64,000 bases of DNA, from the NCBI GenBank assembly GCA_964036045.1, contig OZ038380.1:168426535-168490534 (forward strand), read 5' to 3'. Positions within the stretch are counted from its first letter, which is position 1, and each line of letters begins with the position of its first letter. This stretch comes from Eutreptiella sp. 'Long Island Sound 2002' (Eukaryota; Euglenozoa; Euglenophyceae; Eutreptiales; Eutreptiaceae). Below, one piece after another: positions 50,801 to 61,200 of this stretch. Position numbers and translations under genes: made by a program. The notes under the pieces were generated by a model. That model had not been told where the DNA came from. It made no database searches and saw nothing but the letters and a program-made list of their open reading frames with translations.

Positions 50801-53800
50801 CAAATTGGCCTGAAGGTGGAATGTGCCCAACAACATTTGTGGCGCCCAGGTGGGTGGGTGGGTGGGTGGCGCCCGGGTAGGTGGCGCCCGGGTGGGTGGG
50901 TGGGTGGGTGGGTGGGTTGCTCCCGGTTTGGACCAAATTGGGCTGAAGCCCGAATGTGCCCAAAAAGATTCGTTTTAGGCATTCCGGCTGTTCGGACCAA
51001 ATTGCCCAAAAACATTCTTGGCGCCCGGGCGGGTGGGTGGGTGGGTGGGTGGCGCGCGGGTGGGTGGTTGGGTGGGTGGGTGGCGCCCGGTTCGGACCAA
51101 ATTGGCCTGAAGCCCGAAAGTGCCCAAAAACATTCCTTTTCGGCATTCCGGCTGTTCGGACCAAATTGGGCTGAAGCCCGATCGTGCCCAAAAAGATTCG
51201 TTTTCGGCGTTCCGGCTGTGCGGACCAAATTGGGCTGAAGCCTGAGTGTGCCCAAAAACATTCGTTTTCGGCATTCCGGCTGTTGGGACCAAATTTGGCC
51301 GAAGCCTGAATGTGCCCAAAAAGATTCGTTTTTGGCATTCCGGCTGTTCGGACCAAATTGGGCTGAAGCCGGAATGTGCCCAAAAACATTCGTGGCGCCC
51401 CGGTGGGTGGGTGGGTGGGTGGGTGGCGCCCGGTTGGGTGGGTGGGTGGGTGGGTGGCGCCCGGTTCGGACCAAATTGGCCTGAAGCCCGAATGTGCCCA
51501 AAAAAATTCCTTTTCGGCATTCTGGCTGTTCGGACCAAATTGGGCTGAAGCCCGAATCTGCCCAAACACATTCGTGGCGCCCGGCTGGGTGGGTGGGTGG
51601 GTGGGTGGCGCCCGGGTGGGTGGGCCGGTGGGTGGGTGGCGCCCGGGTGGGTGGGTGGGTGGGTGGGTGGCGCCCGGTTCGGACCAAATTGGCCTGAAGC
51701 CCGAATGTGCCCAAAAACATTCCTTTTCGGCGTTCCGGCTGTTTCGGACCAAGTTGGCCTGAAGCCCGAATGTGCCCAAAAACATTCGTTTTCGGCATTC
51801 CGGCTGTCCGGACCAAATTGGGCTGAAGCCTGAATGTGCCCAAAAAGATTCGTTTTTGGCATTCCGGCTGTTCGGACCAAATTGGGCTGAAGCCGGAATG
51901 TGCCCAAAAACATTCGTGGCGCCCAGGTGGGTTGGTGGGTGGGTGGGTGGCGCCCGGGTGGGTGGGTGGGTGGGTGGGTGGCGCCCGGGTGGGTGGGTGG
52001 GTGGGTGGGTGGCGCCCGGTTCGGACCAAATTGGCCTGAAGCCCGAATGTGCCCAAAAACATTCCTCTTCGGCATTCCGGCTGTTCGGACCAAATTGGGC
52101 TGAAGCCCGAATGTGCCCCAAAAGATTCGTTTTTGGCATTCCGGCTGTTCGGACCAAATTGGGCTGAAGCCCGAATGTGCCCAAAAAGATTCGTTTTTGG
52201 CATTCCGGCTGTTCGGACCAAATTGGGCTGAAGCCGGAATGTGCCCAAAAACATTCGTGGCGCCCGGGTGGGTGGGTGGGTGGGTGGCGCCCGGGTGGGT
52301 GGCGCCCGGGCGGGTGGGTGGGTGGTTGCGTGGCGCCCGGTTTGGACCAAATTGGCCTGAAGCTGGAATGTGCCCAAAAACATTCGTGGCGCCCACGTGG
52401 GTGGCTGGGTGGGTGGGTGGCGCCCGGGTAGGTGGCGCTTGGGTGGGTGGGTGGGTGGGTGGGTGGGTTGCTCCCGGTTTGGACGAAATTGGCCTGAAGC
52501 CCGAATGTGCCCAAAAACATTCGTTTTCGGCATTCCGGCTGTTCGGACCAAATTGGGCTGAAGCCCGAATGTGCCCAAAAACATTCGTTTTTGGCATTCC
52601 GGCTGTTCGGACCAAATTGGGCTGAAGCCCGAATGTGCCCAAAAACATTCGTGGCTCCCGGGTGGCTGGGTGGCCGGGTGGGTGGCGCCCGGGTGGATGG
52701 GTGGGTGGGTGGGTGGCGCGCGGGTGGGTGGGTGGGTGGGTGGGTGGCGCTCGGTTCGGACCAAATTGGCCTGAAGCCCGAATGTGCCCAAAAACATTCC
52801 TTTTCGGCATTCCGGCTGTTCGGACCAAATTGGGCTGAAGCCCGAATGTGCCCAAAAAGATTCGTTTTTGGCATTCCGGCTGTTGGGACCAAATTGGGCT
52901 GAAGCCCGAATGTGCCCAAAAACATTCGTGGCGCCCGGTTGGCTGGGTGGGTGGGTGGGTGGCGCCCGGGTGGGTGGCTCCCGGGGTGGGTGGGTGGGTG
53001 GGTGGGTGGCGCCCGGGTGGGTGGGTGGGTGGGTGGGTGGCGCCCGGTTCGGACCAAATTGGCCTGAAGCCCGAATGTGCCCAAAAAAATTCCTTTTCGG
53101 CATTCTGGCTGTTTGGACCAAATTGGGCTGAAGCCCGAATGTGCCCAAAAAGATTCGTTTTTGGCATTCCGGCTGTTGGGACCAAATTGGGCTGAAGCCC
53201 GAATGTGCCCAAAAACATTCGTGGCTCCCCGGTGGCTGGGTGGCCGGGTGGGTGGGTGGCGCCCGGGTGGATGGGTGGGTGGGTGGGTGGCGCGCGGGTG
53301 GGTGGGTGGGTGGGTGGGTGGCGCTCGGTTCGGACCAAATTGGCCTGAAGCCCGAATGTGCCCAAAAACATTCCTTTTCGGCATTCCGGCTGTTCGGACC
53401 AAATTGGGCTGAAGCCCGAATGTGCCCCAAAAGATTCGTTTTTGGCATTCCGGCTGTGCGGACCAAATTGGGCTGAAGCCCGAATGTGCCCAAAAACATT
53501 CGTTTTCGGCATTCCGGCTCTCCGGACCAAATTGGGCTGAAGCCTGAATGTGCCCAAAAAGATTCGTTTTTGGCATTCTGGCTGTTCGGACCAAATTGGG
53601 CTGAAGCCGGAATGTGCCCAAAAACATTCGTGGCGCCCGGGTGGGTTGGTGGGTGGGTGGGTGGCGCCCGGGTGGGTGGGTGGGTGGGTGGGTGGCGCCC
53701 GGGTGGGTGGGTGGGTGGGTGGGTGGCGCTCGGTTCGGACCAAATTGGCCTGAAGCCCGAATGTGCCCAAAAACATTCCTTTTCGGCATTCCGGCTGTTC

Positions 53801-56800
53801 GGACCAAATTGGGCTGAAGCCCGAATGTGCCCCAAAAGATTCGTTTTTGGCATTCCGGCTGTTCGGACCAAATTGGGCTGAAGCCCGAATGTGCCCAAAA
53901 AGATTCGGTTTTGGCATTCCGGCTGTTCGGACCAAATTGGGCCGAAGCCGGAAGGTGCACAAAAACATCCGTGGCGCCCGGGTGGGTTGGTGGGTGGGTG
54001 GGTGGGTGGCGCCCGGGTGGGTGGCGCCCGGGTGGGTGGGTGGGTGGGTGGGTGCGTGGCGCCCGGTTTGGACCAAATTGGCCTGAAGGTGGAATGTGCT
54101 CAAAAACATTTGTGGCGCCCAGGTGGGTGGGTGGGTGGGTGGGTGGCGCCCGGGTAGGTGGCGCCCGGGTGGGTGGGTGGGTGGGTGGGTGGGTTGCTCC
54201 CGGTTTGGACCAAATTGGCCTGAAGCCCGAATGTGCCCAAAAACATTCGTTTTCGGCATTCCGGCTGTTCGGAGCAAATTGGGCTGAAGCCCGAATGTGC
54301 CCAAAAAGATTCGTTTTTGGCATTCCGGCTGTTCGGACCAAATTGCCCAAAAACATTCCTGGCGCCCGGGTGGGTGGGTGGGTGGGTGGGTGGCGCGCGG
54401 GTGGGTGGTTGGGTGGGTGAGTGGCGCCCGGTTCGGACCAAATTGGCCTGAAGCCCGAATGTGCCCAAAAAGATTTGTTTTCGGCATTCCGGCTGTTCGG
54501 ACCAAACTGGGCTGAAGCCCGAATGTGCCCAAAAAGATTCGTTTTTGGCGTTCCGGCTATTCGGACCAAATTGGGCTGAAGCCCGAATGTGCCCAAAAAC
54601 ATTCGTTTTCGGCATTCCGGCTGTTCGGACCAAATTGGGCTGAAGCCCGAAGGTGCCCAAAAACATTCGTGGCGGCGGGGTGGGTGGGTGGGTGGGTGTG
54701 TGGGTGGCGCCCGGGTGGGTGGCGCCCGGATGGGTGGGTGGGTGGGTGCGTGGCGCCCCGTTTGGACCAAATTGGCCTGAAGCTGGAATGTGCCCAAAAA
54801 CATTCGTGGCGCCCAGGTGGGTGGGTGGGTGGGTGGGTGGCGCCCGGGTAGGTGGCGCCTGGGTGGGTGGGTGGGTGGGTGGGTGCGTTGCTCCCGGTTT
54901 GGACCAAATTGGCCTGAAGCCCGAATGTGCCCAAAAACATTCGTTTTCGGCATTCCGGCTGTTCGGACCAAATTGCCCAAAAACATTCCTGGCGCCCGGT
55001 TGGGTGGGTGGGTGGCTGGGTGGCGCCCGGGTGGGTGGCGCCCGGGTGGGTGGGTGGGTGGGTGGGTGGCGCCCGGGTGGGTGGGTGGGTGGCGCCCGGT
55101 TCGGACCAAATTGGCCTGAAGCCCGAATGTGTTCAAAAACATTCCTTTTCGGCCTTCTGGCTGTTCGGACCAAATTGGGCTGAAGCCCGAATGTGCCCAA
55201 AAAGATTCGTTTTTGGCATTCCGGCTGTTCGGACCAAATTGGGCTGAAGCCCGAATGTGCCCAAAAACATTCGTTTTTGGCATTCCGGCTCCTTCGGACC
55301 AAATTGGGCCGAAGCCTGAATGTGCCCAAAAAGATTCGTTTTTGGCATCCCGGCTGTTCGGACCAAATTGGGCTGAAGCCCGAGTGTGCCCAAAAACAAT
55401 CGTTTTCGGCCTTCCGGCTGTTCGGACCAAATTGGGCCGAAGCCTGAATGTGCCCAAAAAGATTCGTTTTTGGCATTCCGGCTGTTTTGACCAAATTGGG
55501 CTGAAGCCGGAACGTGCCCAAAAACATTCGTGGCGCCCGGGTGCGTGGCTGGGTGGGTGGGTGGGTGGCGCCCGGGTGGGTGGCGCCCGGGTGGGTGGGT
55601 GGGTGCGTGGGTGGCGCCCCGTTTGGACCAAATTGGCCAGAAGCCCGAAGGTGCCCAAAAACATTCCTTTTCGGCATTCCGGCTTTTCGGACCAAATTGG
55701 GCTGAAGCCCGAATTTGCCAAAAAAGATTTGTTTTTGGCGTTCCGGCTGTTCGGACCAAATTGGGCTGAAGCCCGAATGTGTCAAAAAAGATTCGGTTTT
55801 GGCTTTCCGGCTATTCGGACCAAATTGGGCCGAAGCGCGAATGTGCCCAAAAACATTCGTGGCGCCCGGGTGGGTTGGTCGGTGGGTGGGTGGCGCCCAG
55901 GTGGGTGGCGCCCGGGTGGGTGGGTGGGTGGGTGGGTGGCGACTGGTTCGGACCAAATTGGCCTGAAGCCCGAATGTGCCCAAAAACATTCCTTTTCGGC
56001 ATTCCGGCTGTTCGGACCAAATTGGGCTGAAGCCCGAATGTGCCCCAAAAGATTCGTTTTTGGCATTCCGGCTGTTCGGACCAAATTGGGCTGAAGCCCG
56101 AATGTGCCAAAAAAGATTCGTTTTTGGCATTCCGGCTGTTCGGACCACATTGGGCTGAAGCCGGAATGTGCCCAAAAACATTCGTGGCGCCCGGGTGGGT
56201 GGGTGGGTGGGTGGGTGCGTGGCGCCCGGTTTGGACCAAATTGGCCTGAAGTTGGAATGTGCCCAAAAACATTTGTGGCGCCCAGGTGGGTGGGTGGGTG
56301 GGTGGGTGGCGCCCGGGTAGGTGGCGCCCGGGTGGGTGGGTGGGGGTGGGTGGGTTGCTCCTGGTTTGGACCAAATTGGCCTTGAAGCCCGAATGTGCCC
56401 AAAAACATTCGTTTTCGGCATTCCGGCTGTTCGGACCAAATTGGGCTGAAGCCCGAATGTGCCCAAAAAGATTCGTTTTTGGCATTCCGGCTGTTCGGAC
56501 CAAATTGCCCAAAAACATTCCTGGCGCCCGGGTGGGCGGGTGGGTGGGTGGGTGGCGCGCGGGTGGGTGGTTGGGTGGGTGGGTGGCGCCCGGTTCGGAC
56601 CAAATTGGCCTGAAGCCCGAATGTGCCCAAAAACATTCCTTTTCGGCATTCGGGCTGTTCGGACCAAATTGGGCTGAAGCCCGAATGTGCCCCTAAAGAT
56701 TCGTTTTTGGCATTCCGGCTGTTCGGACCAAATTGGGCTGAAGCCCGAATGTGCCAAAAAAGATTCGTTTTTGGCATTCCGGCTGTTCGGACCAAATTGG

Positions 56801-58003
56801 GCTGAAGCCGGAATGTGCCCAAAAACATTCGTGGCGCCCGGGTGGGTGGGTGGGTGGGTGGGTGGGTGGCGCCCGGGTGGGTGGCGCCCGGGTGGGTGGT
56901 TGGGTGGGTGCGTGGCGCCCGGTTTGGACCAAATTGGCCTGAACCTGGAATGTGCCCAAAAACATTCGTGGCGCCTAGGTGGGTGGGTGGGTGGGTGGGT
57001 GGCGCCCGGGTAGGTGGCGCCTGGGTGGGTGGGTGGGTGGGTGGGTGGGTTGCTCCTGGTTTGGACCAAATTGGCCTGAAGCCCGAATGTGCCCAAAAAC
57101 ATTCGTTTTCGGCATTCCGGCTGTTCGGACCAAATTGGGCTGAAGCCCGAAGGTGCCCAAAAAGATTCGTTTTTGGCATTCCGGCTGTTCGGACCAAATT
57201 GGCCAAAAACATTCCTGGCGCCCGGTTCGGTGGGTGGGTGGGTGGGTGGCGCCCGGGTGGGTGGCGCCCGGCTGGGTGGGTGGGTGGGTGGGTGGCGCCC
57301 GGGTGGGTGGGTGGGTGGGTGGATGGGTGGGTGGGTGGCGCCCGGTTCGGACCAAATTGGGCTGAAGCCCGAATGTGCCCAAAAACATTCGCTTTCGGCA
57401 TTCCGGCTGTTCGGACCAAATTGGGCCGAAGCCTAAGTGTGCCCAAAAAGATTCGTTTTTGGCATTCCGGCTGTTCGGACCAAATTGGGCTGAAGCCGGA
57501 ACGTGCCCAAAAACATTCGTGGCGCCCGGGTGGGTGGGTGGGTGGGTGGGTGGGTAGCGCCCGGGTGGGTTGCGCCCGGGTGGGTGGGTGGGTGGGTGGG
57601 TGGCGCCCCGTTTGGACCAAATTGGCCAGAAGCCCGAAGGTGCCCAAAAACATTCCTTTTCGGCATTCCGGCTTTTCGGACCAAATTGGGCTGAAGCCCG
57701 AATGTGCCAAAAAAGATTCCTTTTTGGCGTTCCGGCTGTTCGGACCAAATTGGGCTGAAGCCCGAATGTGCCCAAAAAGATTCGGTTTTGGCTTTCCGGC
57801 TGTTCGGACCAAATTGGGCTGAAGCCGGAATGTGCCCAAAAACATTCGTGGCGCCCGGCTGGGTGGGTTGGTGGTTGGGTGGGTGGCGCCCGGGTGGGTG
57901 GCGCCCGGGTGGTTGGGTGGGTGGGTGCGTGGGTGGGTGGCGCCCGGTTCGGACCAAATTGGCCTGAAGCCGGAATGTGCCCAAAAACATTCGTTTTCGG
58001 CAT

Positions 58004-58254
58004 ATGTAATTGCTAAGATCTGTTCACATGGACACGTACGTGTTAAAGCTCCGACACGTACGTGTTGAAATCCCAACTCATACGCACTGATTTACCAAAG
58101 CGTACGCACTGCGTACGATTTTGGCGCAAAATCGTACGCAGCGCGTGCGCGTTTGGTACCCAGTGCGTACGGTGTGGAAAGCCAGTGCGTACGAGTTGAC
58201 TTTTCAACGCGTACGTGTCCATGTGAACAAAAAAGGCCACATCTTAGCAGTTAC
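58004..58254. mobile_element. Foldback (MITE-like) element inserted in a satellite monomer
   Basis: A ~251-bp non-satellite island splits a 64-bp monomer in its GGCATTCCGG segment. Terminal inverted repeats are TGTAATTGCTAAGAT at the left and the reverse complement TGTAACTGCTAAGAT at the right, with GTTCACATGGACACGTACG just inside both. The whole element is a long imperfect palindrome centred at about 58125 (GCGTACGATTTTG, GCG loop, CAAAATCGTACGC), and GTGCGTACG-type motifs recur along both arms. A flanking AT, or CAT, appears on both sides, consistent with a 2-3-bp target duplication. It has no coding capacity, so it would need an enzyme from elsewhere. Confidence 0.85.
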
Positions 58255-61200
58255 ATTCCGGCTGTTCGGACCAAATTGGGCTGAAGCCCGAATGTGCCCA
58301 AAAAGATTCGTTTTTGGCGGTCCGGCTATTTTGACCAAATTGGGCTGAAGCCCGAATGTGCCCAAAAAGATTCGTTTTTGGCATTCCGGCTGTTCGGACC
58401 AAATTGGGCTGAAGCCGGAATGTGCCCAAAAACATTCGTAGCGCCCGGGTGGGTGGGTGGGTGGGTGGGTGGGCGGGTGGCGCCCGGTTGGGTGGCGCCC
58501 GGGTGGGTGGGTGGGTGGGTGGGTGGGTGGCGCCCGGTTTGGACCAACTTGGCCTGAAGCCCGAATGTGCCCAAAAACATTCGTTTTCGGCATTCCGGCT
58601 GTTCGGACCAAATTGGCCAAAAACATTCCTGGCGCCCGGTTGGGTGGGCGGGTGGGTGGGTGGCGCCCGGCCGGGTGGCGCCCGGGTGGGTGGGTGGGTG
58701 GGTGGGTGGCGCCCGGGTGGCTGGGTGGGTGGGTGGGTGGCGCCCGGTTCGGACCAAATCGGGCTGAAGCCCGAATGTGCCCAAAAACATTCGCTTTCGG
58801 CATTCCGGCTGTTCGGACCAAACTAGGCCGAAGCCTGAGTGTGCCCAAAAAGATTCGTTTTTGGCATTCCGGCTGTTCGGACCAAATTGGGCTGAAGCCG
58901 GAACGTGCCCAAAAACATTCGTGGCGCCCGGGTGGGTGGGTGAGTGGGTGGGTGGGTAGCGCCCGGGTGGGTGGGTGGGTGGGTGGGTGGCGCCCCGTTT
59001 GGACCAAATTGGCCAGAAGCCCGAAGGTGCCCAAAAACATTCCTTTTCGGCATTCCGGCATTTCGGACCAAATTGGGCTGAAGCCCGAATGTGCCAAAAA
59101 AGATTCGTTTTTGGCGTTCCGGCTGTTCGGACCAAATTGGGCTGAAGCCCGAATGTGCCCAAAAAGATTCGTTTTTGGCATTCCGGCTGTTCGGACCAAA
59201 TTGGGCTGAAGCCGGAATGTGCCCAAAAACGTTCGTGGCGCCCGGGTGGGTGGGTGGGTGGGTGGGTGGGTGGGTGGCGCCCGGTTGGGTGGCGCCCGGG
59301 TGGGTGGGTGGGTGGGTGGGTGGGTTGCGCCCGGTTTGGACCAACTTGGCCTGAAGCCGGAATGTGCCCAAAAACATTCGTTTTCGGCATTCCGGCTAAT
59401 CGGACCAAATTGCGCCGAAGCCCGATTGTGCCCAAAAAGATTCGTTTTTGGCATTCCGGCTGTTCGGACCAAAGTGGGCAGAAGCCCGAATGTGCCCAAA
59501 AAGATTCGTTTTTGGCATTCCGGCTATTCGGACCAAATTGGGCTGAAGCCGGAACGTGCCCAAAAACATTCGTGGCGCCCGGGTGGGTGGGTGGGTGGCG
59601 CCCGGTTGGGTGGCGCCCGGGTGGGTGGCGCCGGGTGGGTGGTTGGGTGGGTGGGTGGGTGGCGCCCGGTTTGGACCAAATTGGCCTGAAGCCCGAATGT
59701 GCCCAAAAACATTCGTTTTCGGCATTCCGGCTGTTCGGACCAAATTGGGCCGAAGCCCGAATGTGCCCAAAAACATTCGTGGCGCCCGGTCGGGTGGGTT
59801 GGTGGTTGGGTGGGTGGCGCCCGGGTGGGTGGTTGGGTGGGTGGGTGGCGCCCCGTTTGGACCAAATTGGCCAGAAGCCCGAAGGTGCCCAAAAACATTC
59901 CTTTTCGGCATTCCGGCTTTTCGGACCAAATTGGGTTGAAGCCCGAACGTGCCCAAACAGATTCGTTTTTGGCATTCCGGCTGTTCGGACCAAATTGGGC
60001 TGAAGCCCGAATGTGCCCAAAAACATTCGTGGCGCCCGGGTGGGTGGGTGGGTGGGTGGGTGGGTGGCGCCCGGGTGGGTGGGTGGGTGGGTGGGTGGCG
60101 CCCCGTTTGGACCAAATTGGCCAGATGCCGGAAGGTGCCCAAAAACATTCCTTTTCGGCATTCTGGCTTTTCGGACCAAATTGGGCTGAAGCCCGAATGT
60201 GCCCAAAAACATTCGTTTTCGGCGTTCCGGCTGTTCGGACCAAATTGGGCTGAAGCCCAAATGTGCCCAAAAAGATTCGGTTTTGGCTTTGCGGCTGTTC
60301 CGACCAAATTGGGCTGAAGCCGGAATGTGCCCAAAAACATTCGTGGCGCCCGGGTGGGTGGGTTGGTGGTTGGGTGGGTGGCGCCCGGGTGGGTGGCGCC
60401 CGGGTGGATGGGTGGGTGGGTGGGTGGGTGGGTGGCGCCCGGTTCGGACCAAACTGGCCTGAAGCCGGAATGTGCCCAAAAACATTCGGTTTAGGCATTC
60501 CGGCTGTTCGGACCAAATTGGGCTGAAGCCCGAATGTGCCCAAAAAGATTCGTTTTTGGCATTCCGGCTGTTTGGACCAAATTGGGCTGAAGCCCGAATG
60601 TGCCCAAAAACATTCGTGGCGCCCGGGTGGGTGGGTGGGTTGGTGGGTGGTTGGCGCCCGGGTGGGTGGCGCCCGGGTGGGTGGGTGGGTGGGTGGGTGG
60701 CGCCCCGTTTGGACCAAATTGGACAGAAGTCCGAAGGTGCCCAAAAACATTCCTTTTCGGCATTCCGGCTGTTCGGACCAAATTGGGCCGAAGCCCGAAT
60801 TTGCCAAAAAAGATTCGTCTTTGGCGTTCCGGCTGTTCGGACCAAATTGGGCTGAAGCCCGAATGTGCCCAAAAACATTCGTTTTCGGCATTCCGGCTGA
60901 TCGGACCAAATTGCGCCGAAGCCCGACTGTGCCCAAAAAGATTCGTTTTTGGCAGTCCGGCTGTTCGGACCAAATTGGGCTGAAGCCCGAATGTGCCCAA
61001 AAAGATTCGTTTTTGGCATTCCGGCTATTCGGACCAAATTGGGCTGAAGCCGGAACCTGCCCAAAAACATTCGTGGCCCCCGGCTGGGTGGGTGGGTGGC
61101 GCCCGGGTGGGTGGCGCCCGGGTGGGTGGCGCCCGGGTGGGTGGGTTGGTGGGTGGGTGGGTGGCGCCCGGTTTGGACCAAATTGGCTTGAAGCTGGAAT

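Noticed and set aside
47628-55721. A 2,697-codon open frame on the minus strand, and dozens of other long frames in the satellite
   Set aside because: They follow the 64-bp monomer, whose frame rotates and repeats every 192 bp, run through the N gap, and encode only repeat peptides (GGWVGGWR, FGHIRASAQFGPNSRNA). No splice or start context.
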